Below, piece after piece: positions 1 to 7,725 of a stretch of DNA of 64,000 nt. Both the position numbers and the translations under genes were made by a program. The notes under the pieces were generated by a model. The model was not told the origin of the DNA and did not search any database. It worked only from the letters and a program-made list of their open reading frames with translations. The stretch is taken from contig NZ_JASTWJ010000001.1 in NCBI RefSeq assembly GCF_030499515.1, positions 930,001 through 994,000 of the forward strand. Reading direction: 5' to 3'. The DNA is from Streptomyces sp. DT2A-34. GTDB taxonomy: Bacteria > Actinomycetota > Actinomycetes > Streptomycetales > Streptomycetaceae. Within the stretch, counting starts at the first letter, position 1. Each line of letters begins with the position of its first letter.

Positions 1-107
1 CCGGGGCGGATCATGGGTACGACGGGAGTGACGACGACAAGGCGCGGGAGGTCTACGCGATGATCGCCCGGCATGTACGGGAGGCCACCGGAAGCCGCAC
101 CGTCTGA
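1..107 (+). CDS. C-terminal end of an unidentified protein (partial)
   Basis: A reading frame open from the window edge (codons starting at base 3) ends at TGA 105-107 and gives about 34 residues, ending in REATGSRTV. The piece is acidic, then helical-looking (KAREVYAMIARHVREA). The start and most of the gene lie outside the window. No family can be assigned from this tail. Confidence 0.55.
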   Translation, partial: GADHGYDGSDDDKAREVYAMIARHVREATGSRTV

Positions 108-147
108 GGGCTCGGACCGCCCCGCCATCGACGGCCACGCAGCCCCG

Positions 148-633
148 TCACTCCTCCGGGCACCCGGCACCCACGTTCACCGCGACCGGCGCGGCGGCCG
201 ACCACGCGTCGACGGAGGTCAGGACGGGCTCACCCACAGGGCCGGGGGTCGCAGTGACCTTGGCACCCTCGCCCGGACTCCCGGGCACCGCCGTACTCCG
301 GGCATCCCTGCCCCAACTCCCGGGCGCCGCAGCGTTTCTGGCATCCCCGTCCCAACTCCCGGGCGCCGCAGTGTTCCTGGCACCCCTGTCCCAACTCCCG
401 GGCGCCGCGGCGTTCCTGGCACCCCTGCCCCAACTCCCTGGCGCCGCGGCGTTCCTGGCACCCCTGCCCCAACTCCCGGGCGCCGCAGTACCCCTGGCGC
501 CCCTACCCGGGCTCCCGGACCTCCCCGCGGCGAAGCCCGCCATCAGCAGGGCCACGGCCACCACCACCCACCAGGGCAGACCGGCGGTGGCCATGAACCC
601 GACCACGGCCACCACCGCGAGAAGTCCCGTCAC
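148..633 (-). CDS. small membrane-anchored protein with 13-residue tandem repeats
   Basis: About 161 residues. The first ~40 hold two hydrophobic stretches (LLAVVAVVGFMATAGLPWW, then VVVAVALLMAGFAAG), typical of a membrane anchor. The rest is a low-complexity region of about six 13-residue units of the type GSWGRGARNAAAP. I chose GTG 633 because a purine-rich AAGGGGG lies just upstream. A longer version from GTG 660 would include a TTA leucine codon, which in Streptomyces would imply bldA dependence. No family is recognised. Frames on the plus strand are also open through the repeats, but only this strand gives a credible membrane segment. It stands alone, next to the MFS gene that reads the same way. 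Confidence 0.5.
   Translation of the reverse strand: MTGLLAVVAVVGFMATAGLPWWVVVAVALLMAGFAAGRSGSPGRGARGTAAPGSWGRGARNAAAPGSWGRGARNAAAPGSWDRGARNTAAPGSWDGDARNAAAPGSWGRDARSTAVPGSPGEGAKVTATPGPVGEPVLTSVDAWSAAAPVAVNVGAGCPEE
272..505. repeat. 39-bp tandem repeat array, 5 clear copies plus a degenerate one
   Basis: Five contiguous 39-bp units run from 311 to 505, with a diverged unit at 272-310. Each contains CCCAACTCCCGGGCGCC. The period is a multiple of three, so the array keeps the 13-residue protein repeat in frame on the minus strand. There are no spacers between units, so this is not a CRISPR array. Confidence 0.85.
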
Positions 634-777
634 GTCCCCGTTCCCCCTTAACAGTTCCACTCATTCGCCACGGACGCACCGAAGGCCGCCCTGCATCACA
701 GCGGGCATATGACGCAACAATACGCGAGACAGTCGTATATCCCAGTTCGGGTCATCGGTACATATGACGGACGCCAA

Positions 778-2007
778 TCAGTGCGCGCCTACGAGCTCCT
801 GATCGCTGTCGGTACGAGCCGCCCGCCTCGATCCGCGCAGTGCGGCGACGCCGATGAAGACCATGGACGACAGCCCCGCGAGGGCGAACGCGGTGAAGCC
901 CCAGTCGCCCTTGTTCGCGGCGAGCAACTGGCCGCCCAGCCACGGCCCGAAGACGGCGCCGAAGCGGCCCATGCCGGAGGTCCAGCCGACGGCGGTGGCG
1001 CGGTTCTCGGGGCGGGAGCGGATCGAGACCGTCGCGTAGATCATGGTCTGGGCGCTGTTCAGGAACACACCGGTCAGGAAGACCACCGTGAAGGTGAGCG
1101 CCAGCGGCATGTGGACGCCGAGCAGGAAGACTCCGGCGGTCAGCGCGAACCAGATCGCCGAGATCCGCGGGGCGCCGAACCGGTCGGAGGGGCGTCCGGC
1201 GACCAGCATGCCGACGATGCCGCCGAGGTTGAACAGCACCACGAAGGTCAGCGCCGAGCCGAGGTTGTAACCCTCGCCGCGCATCAGGGTGGGCAGCCAG
1301 GTGGCGACGCCGTGGACGAGGAGCAGTCCGCCGAAGGAGGCCGGCCAGTACAGCAGGGTCTGGGTCCACTCGCCGCCCCGGAAGAGGTTGGCCAGGGAGT
1401 TCCAACGGTCGGTGGCGGCCTGCTTGTCGGCCGGGGCGGCGGGCAGTTCGACCTCGTAGCGCCGGGCCAGCTCGCCGGCCTCCTCGCCGCGCCCCTCGGC
1501 CACCAGGAAGCTCAGCGACTCGGGCAGGAACCTGGCGAGCACCGGCACGAAGAGCAGCGGGAGCACACAGCACCAGAACGCCGCCCGCCAGCCCAGGGGT
1601 TCGACGACCCACAGGGCGGCGTAGGCGGAGAGGATGCCGCCCGCGTGGTGGGCGGTCATCAGCAGGCCGATGGTGAGGGCGCCGCGGCCGCGCGGGGCGT
1701 AGTCGGAGACCATGCTGATCGCGGTGGGCAACAGCCCGCCGAGGCCGATACCGGCGAGGGTGCGGCCGAGGCCGAACACCTCGACGCTGCCCGCCATCGC
1801 GCACAGCCCGGAGGCCAGGGAGAAGAGCGCGACGCAGGCGGCCATCAGCTTCTTGCGGCCGATCCGGTCGGCGACCGTCCCGGCGGTCAGCGCGCCGACC
1901 AGCATGCCGAAGGTGGCGTAGCTGCCCAGGTCACCGGCCTGGTCGGGGGTGAGGCCGAGGGCCTTGTCCTCCAGCATGTGGGGCGGCACCGAGCCGTAGA
2001 TGAACAT
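778..2007 (-). CDS. MFS transporter, aromatic acid:H+ symporter type
   Basis: A 409-residue major facilitator with about 11-12 hydrophobic segments. It carries the family loop motif as GTVADRIGRKK (near residue 45) and the related GRPSDRFG in the second half. It should import an aromatic acid for the ring-cleavage enzymes encoded upstream. The first ATG (2007) truncates the first helix: codons upstream in the same frame encode LAVGLCWLAVLFDGLD, which belongs to TM1 of this family. A strong AAGGAGGT lies at about 2100 on the minus strand, but I find no ATG, GTG or TTG between it and 2007. The true start is therefore uncertain (non-standard codon, sequence error or real truncation). It is the last gene of the operon, with its own operator-like site upstream. 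Confidence 0.85.
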   Translation of the reverse strand: MFIYGSVPPHMLEDKALGLTPDQAGDLGSYATFGMLVGALTAGTVADRIGRKKLMAACVALFSLASGLCAMAGSVEVFGLGRTLAGIGLGGLLPTAISMVSDYAPRGRGALTIGLLMTAHHAGGILSAYAALWVVEPLGWRAAFWCCVLPLLFVPVLARFLPESLSFLVAEGRGEEAGELARRYEVELPAAPADKQAATDRWNSLANLFRGGEWTQTLLYWPASFGGLLLVHGVATWLPTLMRGEGYNLGSALTFVVLFNLGGIVGMLVAGRPSDRFGAPRISAIWFALTAGVFLLGVHMPLALTFTVVFLTGVFLNSAQTMIYATVSIRSRPENRATAVGWTSGMGRFGAVFGPWLGGQLLAANKGDWGFTAFALAGLSSMVFIGVAALRGSRRAARTDSDQELVGAH

Positions 2008-2162
2008 GTCCAGGCCGTCGAAGAGGACGGCCAGCCAGCACAGGCCGACGGCGAGTACGGCCAGTCTGCCGACGCGAGCGGTGGGGGGAGGAGGACCTCC
2101 TTGTTTTCCTCTCGTGCGTTGTGCGCCAGACGCTAAGGAGCCGGGAGCAAGAGAGTCAACAC

Positions 2163-2176
2163 TTTTGTCAACAATC
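2163..2176. promoter_or_regulatory. GntR operator-like site upstream of the MFS gene
   Basis: The AT-rich core TTGTCAACAA (2165-2174) sits in the gap between the dioxygenase and transporter genes. It is the same core as the palindrome upstream of the GntR gene at 6556-6569. Sharing it suggests that the transporter has its own promoter controlled by the same regulator. Confidence 0.6.
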
Positions 2177-2235
2177 TCAGCGACAATCCGGTGCCGCTGG
2201 AAGAGACGCCTGGCAGGAGCGCTACGGGCGCCGGT

Positions 2236-3186
2236 TCAGGCGACCGGCGGCGTCCCGTGGGTGTGGAACGACTCGATCGTCTTCAGACCCCACGCCTGCC
2301 CCTTGGCCCGCTCGGCCTCGGTCCAGGTGATCAGCGGCCAGTCCGGGGCCAGCACCAGTCGCGTGAGCGGGTTGCACAGCTCGATGCGGTTGCCGCCGGG
2401 CTCGTAGACGTACAGGAAGAACGTCTGCTGGATGGCGTGCTTGTGCGGGCCCGTCTCGATGAACACGCCGCTGTCGATGGCGAGGTCGGCGGCGCGCAGG
2501 ATGTCCTCGCGGGTGTCGGTCGCGAAGGCGATGTGGTGCAGCCGGCCGGCGGAGCCGGTCCAGTCCGAGGTGTAGACGACGTCGTACGACTTGTCGGTGA
2601 AGGTCAGCCAACGGGCCGCGATCTTCCCGGAGTCGAGCTGGATCTGCTCGGTGGGCCGGGCGCCCAGCACCTGTTCCTGGAACTCGGCGTTGGCGAGCAC
2701 GTCGGCGGCGAGGAAGTTGATGTGGTCGAGCCGTCGTACGCCGACACCCCTGTTGGGCTTGGCCTGCGGCTGGTTCTTGAGCGCGGGCTTCAGCGCGTCC
2801 GGTGCCCGGTAGTACTCGCTCTCCCAGTACAGGGCGTGCTCGTGCCCGTCGGGGTCGGTGGTGAGGTAGAGCTTGCCGAGGCCGGGCTCGTCCTCGACCC
2901 ACTTGCCGGAGCCGCCCGCCGCCTCGATCGCCTTGACACGGCGGTGGAGCGCGTCCTCGCTGGAGGTGCGCAGGGCGAGGCGGCCGAGGCCCGGCTGTTC
3001 GCGGGCGGTGAGGACCAGGCTGTGGTGCTCGTAGTCGTCGAAGGTCCGTAGGTAGACCGTGTCGCCGTCCTGGCCGTTGACCGTGAGGCCCAGGTACTCG
3101 GTGAAGAAGGCGACGCCGGCGTCCAGGTCCGGGGTGAACAGCTGGGCGTGGCCGATGTGGGCGATGTCGCCGAGCGGCGGGGTCAT
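2236..3186 (-). CDS. type I extradiol (VOC-fold) ring-cleavage dioxygenase
   Basis: A 316-residue two-domain VOC protein. The iron triad expected for a type I extradiol dioxygenase is present in the C-terminal half: His155 (LDHINFL), His218 (LHHIAFA) and Glu269 (GGNRIEL). The enzyme would open a catecholic ring next to its hydroxyls. Its ATG overlaps the stop of the upstream tautomerase gene (ATGA), so the two are translationally coupled. The neighbours process 4-oxalomesaconate and no semialdehyde dehydrogenase or lactonase is present. A gallate-like trihydroxy acid, cleaved directly to 4-oxalomesaconate, is therefore the best-fitting substrate. That is inference: known gallate dioxygenases belong to the unrelated LigB family. 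Confidence 0.85.
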   Translation of the reverse strand: MTPPLGDIAHIGHAQLFTPDLDAGVAFFTEYLGLTVNGQDGDTVYLRTFDDYEHHSLVLTAREQPGLGRLALRTSSEDALHRRVKAIEAAGGSGKWVEDEPGLGKLYLTTDPDGHEHALYWESEYYRAPDALKPALKNQPQAKPNRGVGVRRLDHINFLAADVLANAEFQEQVLGARPTEQIQLDSGKIAARWLTFTDKSYDVVYTSDWTGSAGRLHHIAFATDTREDILRAADLAIDSGVFIETGPHKHAIQQTFFLYVYEPGGNRIELCNPLTRLVLAPDWPLITWTEAERAKGQAWGLKTIESFHTHGTPPVA

Positions 3187-4292
3187 CGGGGGTCTCCGGG
3201 GGTGTGTGCGGGGAGTGGGGCCGCCTCGGCGGACCGGGGGAAGACGGTGCCGTCGAAGATCTTGCGGGCCGTACGGACGACGGCGGTGCGGCGGGCGGTG
3301 GGAAGGCCCGCGGAGTCGGTGCCGAGGCTGCTCTCGATGTCCAGGAATCCCGTGGGGTGTTCGATGCGGACGCGGTCGCCGTGGGCGGGCAACTCCGCGA
3401 GGTCGGCGCCGACGCCGCCTTCGAGGCGCAGACCGGCGGCGACACTGGCGGCGCCGAGTACGCCGATCGACGTGTGGCAACGGACCGGGATGAAGGTGCG
3501 GGTGGTGACCGCGCCGCCGTCCCGGGGCAGGGCGAGCAGCGTGAGTTTGGGGACGGTGGTGTCCGAGACGTCACCGAGGCCCATCAACTTGCCCGCCGCC
3601 ACCCTCAGTTCGCGGAGTCGCTCGGCGAGTGTGAGGTTCTCCTCCAGGTCCCAGGGCGCCTCGTAGCCGGTGACGTCGAGCGCGGTGGCCTGGACGATGA
3701 CGGTCGGCATGCCGTTGTCCACGCAGGTCACCGGGATTCCGTCGATCACGTCGCGGACGTTGCCGGTGGGCAGCAACCGACCGGTGCCGGACGGGAATTC
3801 GATCGCCACCGGGGCGGCCGAGCCGGGCACGCCCGAGATCTCGGCGTCACCCGTGTAGTCGACACGGCCGCCCGGCGTCGGGAAGGTCGAGGTGGCGAAG
3901 TCGCCGGTGTTGACCATGCGGATGCGTACGGAGGTCCGCTCCTCCCCCGCCGGGACAAGGCCGCGCTCCACGGCGAACGGCCCTATGCCCGCGAGGATGT
4001 TCCCGCAGTTCTGACGGTCACTCACTTCGGGTCGGTCGACGGCCACTTGGAGGAAGAGGTAGTCGACGTCGGCGCCCGGATCCGCCGAGGGTGAGACCAC
4101 GGCGACCTTGCTGGTGAGCGGGTGAGCGCCGCCCAGGCCGTCGATCTGGCGATCGTCCGGGCTGCCCATGACGCGCAGCAACAGCTCGTCCCGCAGGGCG
4201 GGTTCCGCGGGGAGGTCCTCGGCGAGGAAGTAGGCGCCCTTGGAGGTGCCGCCGCGCATGAGCATGCAGCGCACCTCCACGGGCCCGGTCAC
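3183..4292 (-). CDS. PrpF/GalD-type 4-oxalomesaconate tautomerase
   Basis: A 369-residue member of the PrpF family (diaminopimelate-epimerase fold). The diagnostic N-terminal MRGGTSKG is at about residues 13-20, and CHTSIGVLG lies in the second half. GalD of this family converts keto to enol 4-oxalomesaconate, which suits the hydratase and aldolase encoded just upstream. The start is GTG 4292, overlapping the aldolase stop by four bases (GTGA); its own stop overlaps the dioxygenase ATG. A methylaconitate or other cis-trans isomerase is possible from sequence alone; the context favours the tautomerase. Confidence 0.85.
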   Translation of the reverse strand: MTGPVEVRCMLMRGGTSKGAYFLAEDLPAEPALRDELLLRVMGSPDDRQIDGLGGAHPLTSKVAVVSPSADPGADVDYLFLQVAVDRPEVSDRQNCGNILAGIGPFAVERGLVPAGEERTSVRIRMVNTGDFATSTFPTPGGRVDYTGDAEISGVPGSAAPVAIEFPSGTGRLLPTGNVRDVIDGIPVTCVDNGMPTVIVQATALDVTGYEAPWDLEENLTLAERLRELRVAAGKLMGLGDVSDTTVPKLTLLALPRDGGAVTTRTFIPVRCHTSIGVLGAASVAAGLRLEGGVGADLAELPAHGDRVRIEHPTGFLDIESSLGTDSAGLPTARRTAVVRTARKIFDGTVFPRSAEAAPLPAHTPGDPR

Positions 4293-4999
4293 GGCTGCGC
4301 CTCCTCGCGGACGTACTCGTCGTAGGACTTGTACGTCACGCCGAGCCGCACCAGCGTCTCCCGCAACCCGTAGCGGTCGAGGCCGAGTTGGCCGTCGAGG
4401 AAGGCGGCGCGCGTCGCGGCCTCCTTGGCCTCGCGGGCCTCGGACTTCTCGACCGTCTCCCGGGCACGCTCGCGGGGTACGACGACCACCCCGTCGTCGT
4501 CGGCGAGGATCACGTCGCCGGGGCGGACGACCTGGCCGTCGATGGCGACCGGCACGTTCACCGAGCCGCCGGTGGCCTTGACGGTGCCCTGGGCGCTGAC
4601 CGCCCGGGACCAGGCGGCGAAGCCCATCTCGCGCAGTTCCTGGGTGTCGCGGATGCCGGTGTTCATGACGACACCGCGCACGCCGCGCTGCTTCAGGGCG
4701 GTCGCGAACAGCTCACCGAACAGGCCGTCGGTGCACGGGGAGGTGGTGGTGACGACGAGGATGTCGCCCTCGCCGCACTGCTCCACGGCGGCGTGGATCA
4801 TGAGGTTGTCGCCGGGCCAGCCGATCACGGTGACGGCGGTGCCGGCGACTCGTACGCCCTGCTGGACGGGCCGGATCCCCGGGCCCAGCAGACCCGTCCG
4901 CCCCATGGCCTCGCTCACCGTCGCCACGCCGAAGCCGGCCAGCGCGTCGACGTCCTTCAGCTCCGCCTTCGGCGGGTTGGTGACGATCACGCCGCTCAT
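4289..4999 (-). CDS. RraA/LigK-type 4-carboxy-4-hydroxy-2-oxoadipate aldolase
   Basis: A 236-residue RraA-fold protein. The region VRGVVMNTGIRDTQELREMG (about residues 100-120) carries the Arg-Asp pair that in this aldolase family holds the divalent metal and the substrate. The role would be to split 4-carboxy-4-hydroxy-2-oxoadipate into pyruvate and oxaloacetate, the last step of the 4-oxalomesaconate route. ATG 4999 overlaps the stop of the PIG-L gene (ATGA). RraA-fold proteins include non-enzymatic RNase E inhibitors, but these are not expected in such an operon. Confidence 0.85.
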   Translation of the reverse strand: MSGVIVTNPPKAELKDVDALAGFGVATVSEAMGRTGLLGPGIRPVQQGVRVAGTAVTVIGWPGDNLMIHAAVEQCGEGDILVVTTTSPCTDGLFGELFATALKQRGVRGVVMNTGIRDTQELREMGFAAWSRAVSAQGTVKATGGSVNVPVAIDGQVVRPGDVILADDDGVVVVPRERARETVEKSEAREAKEAATRAAFLDGQLGLDRYGLRETLVRLGVTYKSYDEYVREEAQP

Positions 5000-5787
5000 G
5001 CCAGCTCCTTCGCGATCTGCGGGTAGGGGCGCATGTACGCCTCGGCCATGGTCTTGTGGGCCAGGCCCAGGTTGGGTCCGGCGTTGCGCTTGAGCTGGAC
5101 GCCGCGGCGCACGGCGAGGTCGGTGTAGTAGTCCCACAGGTGCTGCTGGGCGCCGAGGCACTCCATGGCCCCCCGCTTGGTCTCCCACACCTCGGTGATG
5201 TCGAGGAGGACCTCGGGCTTGAAGCCGCTCATCTCGGGCTGGTGCGGCTCGAAGTAGAAGACCGGCGGGGCGCCGATGATGGCGCCGTCGCCCGGGTAGC
5301 CGATGGCCTGGGCGAGGACGCGGGCCTCCAGGGCCATGCGGTTGGCGGCCGGGTGGTCGCCGTTGTACGGGTCCTCGGTCGGGTGGGTGAGGACGACGTC
5401 GGGCTGGGTCTCGCGGTAGACCGCGACGAGCTGGTCGGTCAGCTCGGCCGTGGCGACCAGGGGGTAGTCGCCGGCGTCGAAGAAGCGGACCTCGGCGCCG
5501 AGGGTGGCGGCGGCGCGCTCGGCCTCGTCGCGGCGTATCGCCTTGATCTCCTCCAGCTTCTTGCCCTCGCGCCAGGCCTTGGCGGACTCGCCGCGCTCAC
5601 CGAAGGTCAGACAGGCGATGGTCACCTTCTCGCCCCGGGAGGCGGCCAGGGCGATGGCTCCGCCCGCCCGCCACACGAAGTCCCCGGCGTGCGCGGTGAT
5701 GACGAGGGTGGCACGTGGTGGGGATGGGGGTCCCCCCTGCTCGAGCGAAGTGGAGAGCTCGGGGGAGGGCGCATCGGCATGCGTCAT
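4996..5787 (-). CDS. PIG-L-fold 4-oxalomesaconate hydratase (GalB-like)
   Basis: A 263-residue PIG-L/LmbE-family protein. The metal-binding start motif reads TAHAGDFVWRAGG (near residue 30), a variant of AHPDD, and a second metal region is YNGDHPAAN. GalB, the 4-oxalomesaconate hydratase, belongs to this fold, and the aldolase and tautomerase of the same pathway follow directly. ATG 5787 is preceded by AAGGAGA. An N-acyl deacetylase is the alternative from fold alone, but the neighbours argue for the hydratase. Confidence 0.8.
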   Translation of the reverse strand: MTHADAPSPELSTSLEQGGPPSPPRATLVITAHAGDFVWRAGGAIALAASRGEKVTIACLTFGERGESAKAWREGKKLEEIKAIRRDEAERAAATLGAEVRFFDAGDYPLVATAELTDQLVAVYRETQPDVVLTHPTEDPYNGDHPAANRMALEARVLAQAIGYPGDGAIIGAPPVFYFEPHQPEMSGFKPEVLLDITEVWETKRGAMECLGAQQHLWDYYTDLAVRRGVQLKRNAGPNLGLAHKTMAEAYMRPYPQIAKELA

Positions 5788-5856
5788 TACAGGTCTCCTT
5801 GAGTGACAGGTGTGCGCCCGCCCCGTGCGCTTCAGCCGCGCGGCGACTCGTGCGAC

Positions 5857-6507
5857 TCAGTCGCGCAGCGCCTCGATCACGCTGGTGAGGTGGGCGCGGA
5901 CGGCCGCCTCGGCCGCCTGGGGGTCCCTGGCCCTGATCGCCTCGATCATCGCCAGATGCTCGTTCAGGGAGTGCTGCGGACGTCCCGGACGCAGCGCCAA
6001 CTGGAAGCGGTGGCGCACCAGTTGAGCGTTGAGCCGCTCCAGCAGTTCCACGGCCGTCCGCTGGCCGGAGAACTCCCCGATCCCGGCGTGCAGTTCCTGG
6101 TTGAGCTCGGAGTACGTCATCGGCTCGCCGTCGGCCACGGCCTTGGTCATCGCCGTGCCCAGGTCCGCCAGCCGACTCAGCTGCTCGTCGCTGGCCGCGA
6201 CGGCCGCCTTCGCCGCGCACAGTCCTTCCAGGACCATGCGGCACTCGGTGATGGCGACCGCTTCCTCGACGCTCACCACCCGCACCCGCGAACCGCGGTT
6301 GCGGATCCGCTCGACCAGGCCCTGAGCCTCCAGATCGATGAGTGCCGCGCGGATGCTGGCCCGCGTCACACCGAACTGCTCGGCGAGCTCGTTCTCCACC
6401 AGCCGCTGCGCCGGTGCCATCTCGCCGTGCAGGATCGCCTGCCGCAGCTGCGCGAACGCGTGCTGCTTGGCCTGCTCCCCGGTGCTCGAACGGGCTTCTT
6501 TCGGCAT
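5857..6507 (-). CDS. GntR-family regulator with FCD ligand domain
   Basis: 216 residues: an N-terminal winged helix (ELAEQFGVTRASIRAALIDL, about 40-60) and an all-helical C-terminal FCD domain with metal-ligand-type residues (ELNQELHAGI, HLAMIEA). It is the first gene of the minus-strand aromatic operon, 69 bp upstream of the hydratase gene. It most likely represses that operon and releases DNA on binding the aromatic acid or a pathway intermediate. The palindrome at 6556-6569 in front of it is the probable target. Confidence 0.85.
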   Translation of the reverse strand: MPKEARSSTGEQAKQHAFAQLRQAILHGEMAPAQRLVENELAEQFGVTRASIRAALIDLEAQGLVERIRNRGSRVRVVSVEEAVAITECRMVLEGLCAAKAAVAASDEQLSRLADLGTAMTKAVADGEPMTYSELNQELHAGIGEFSGQRTAVELLERLNAQLVRHRFQLALRPGRPQHSLNEHLAMIEAIRARDPQAAEAAVRAHLTSVIEALRD

Positions 6508-6555
6508 GTGCCCTCCCTGAGTGAGTGCCTGTCGAACGTAAATCTAGCCAAACAT

Positions 6556-6569
6556 AATTGTCAACAATT
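6556..6569. promoter_or_regulatory. palindromic GntR operator upstream of the aromatic operon
   Basis: AATTGT-CA-ACAATT is an inverted repeat with 6-bp arms about 50 bp upstream of the GntR start. It stands out in this GC-rich sequence and shares the core TTGTCAACAA with 2165-2174. This fits autoregulation of the GntR gene and control of the operon. Confidence 0.65.
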
Positions 6570-6611
6570 TTGTCTGCTGTATTGAGCGCAGGCAGCGCCG
6601 GGCGGACGCGG

Positions 6612-7616
6612 TCAGCCGGTGAGCGGGGGCGCCGTCGAGCCCCGGATCTCCAGGGCAGGTGCGGCGAGTTGGATGCGCCCCTGCCCCGCGGCGCCCTCGA
6701 AGCGCTCCAGGAGGCAGCGGGCCGCGCGGCGGCCGACCTCGTGGCTGGTGTTGTCGACCGTGGTGAGCCATACGTGGCGCAGGCGGGCGATGCTCGTGTT
6801 GTCGTAACCGACGACGGACAGGTCGCGCGGGACGCGCAGCCCCAGTTCCTCGGCCGCGGAGAGCGCGCCGATGGCGGCGATGTCGTTGACGGCGAAGACG
6901 GCCGTGGGTCGCTCGGGCCGGCTGAGCAGGCGGACGGTGGTGCGGTAGCCGCCCTCCTCGGTCATGTCGCCGGCCTCGACGACCGCCTGGTCCGCGAGGC
7001 CGTGCTCGCGCATCGTCGCCTCGAAGCTCCGTCGGCGGAGCTCGCCCACCGCGCCGTACCCCGCGATGTGCGCGATACGGCGGTGCCCGAGACCGATGAG
7101 GTGCTCGGCGACCAGGCGGGCACCCTGCTCGTCGTCGTTGGCCACGACGTCGACGCCGGACGGCACCGGCTCGCGCGCGCCGGCCACCACGACCGGGATC
7201 CGCGCGGCCACCGCTTCGAGCGCGGCGGGGTCGGGGAGCGTGCCGACCACGACCAGTCCGTCGACCCGCAGATCGAGGAAGGGGCCGGCGGGATCCTGGC
7301 CGGTGCGGCGGTTGAGGCGGGCGTCGGCGAGCAGCATGTGCAGGCCGTTGTCGTGCAGGAGCGAGTTGAGGCCGTCGAGCATGTCGACGAACCACGGGTT
7401 GCGCAGGTCGTTCAGGAGGACGCCGACCGTGCGGGTGCGCTGCTCGCTGAGACTGCGCGCGGCGGCGTTGGGGCGGTAGCCGAGTTCGCGTACGGCACGC
7501 AGGACGGCGTCCCGTTTCTCCGGCCGTACCTGGTCGGAGCCGCGCAACACCAGCGAGACCAGCGACTTGGAGACGCCGGCCCGGTCGGCCACGTCGCGGA
7601 TCGTCGGCGGTCTCAT
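6612..7616 (-). CDS. LacI-family transcriptional regulator
   Basis: 334 residues. The N-terminal HTH is textbook (IRDVADRAGVSKSLVSLVL, about residues 6-24) and is followed by the hinge ELGYRPNAAARSL and a periplasmic-binding-protein-like sugar domain. It diverges from the oxidoreductase gene at 7726, and two LacI-type palindromes lie between them. It probably represses that oxidoreductase and itself in response to a sugar or polyol. Confidence 0.9.
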   Translation of the reverse strand: MRPPTIRDVADRAGVSKSLVSLVLRGSDQVRPEKRDAVLRAVRELGYRPNAAARSLSEQRTRTVGVLLNDLRNPWFVDMLDGLNSLLHDNGLHMLLADARLNRRTGQDPAGPFLDLRVDGLVVVGTLPDPAALEAVAARIPVVVAGAREPVPSGVDVVANDDEQGARLVAEHLIGLGHRRIAHIAGYGAVGELRRRSFEATMREHGLADQAVVEAGDMTEEGGYRTTVRLLSRPERPTAVFAVNDIAAIGALSAAEELGLRVPRDLSVVGYDNTSIARLRHVWLTTVDNTSHEVGRRAARCLLERFEGAAGQGRIQLAAPALEIRGSTAPPLTG

Positions 7617-7618
7617 GG

Positions 7619-7634
7619 CATGGACCGTTCCATG
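7619..7634. promoter_or_regulatory. LacI-type operator next to the regulator start
   Basis: CATGGACCGTTCCATG has 6-bp inverted arms around a central CG and starts three bases from the regulator's ATG. It matches the second site at 7702-7713 (TGGACCGGTCCA) at 11 of 12 core positions. This supports autorepression. Confidence 0.7.
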
Positions 7635-7701
7635 GCTCGGTGGGGCTTGTCAAAGGGTTGACACCTGGGGAATAGGCGCCCAAGGTGGCCTGGACAGAAA
7701 A

Positions 7702-7713
7702 TGGACCGGTCCA
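7702..7713. promoter_or_regulatory. LacI-type operator upstream of the oxidoreductase
   Basis: TGGACCGGTCCA is a perfect 12-bp palindrome with the central CG usual for LacI operators, 12 bp upstream of ATG 7726. With the site at 7619-7634 it brackets the divergent promoter region. Confidence 0.7.
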
Positions 7714-7725
7714 AAAGGGGCTGTC

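Noticed and set aside
272..505. CRISPR array.
   Set aside because: The 39-bp units are contiguous without spacers and preserve a protein repeat; no cas genes are nearby.
709..2136. A 475-codon plus-strand frame opposite the MFS gene.
   Set aside because: The composition (Gly, Glu, Gln, Ala, Arg) is typical of shadow frames, and the minus strand encodes a convincing transporter.
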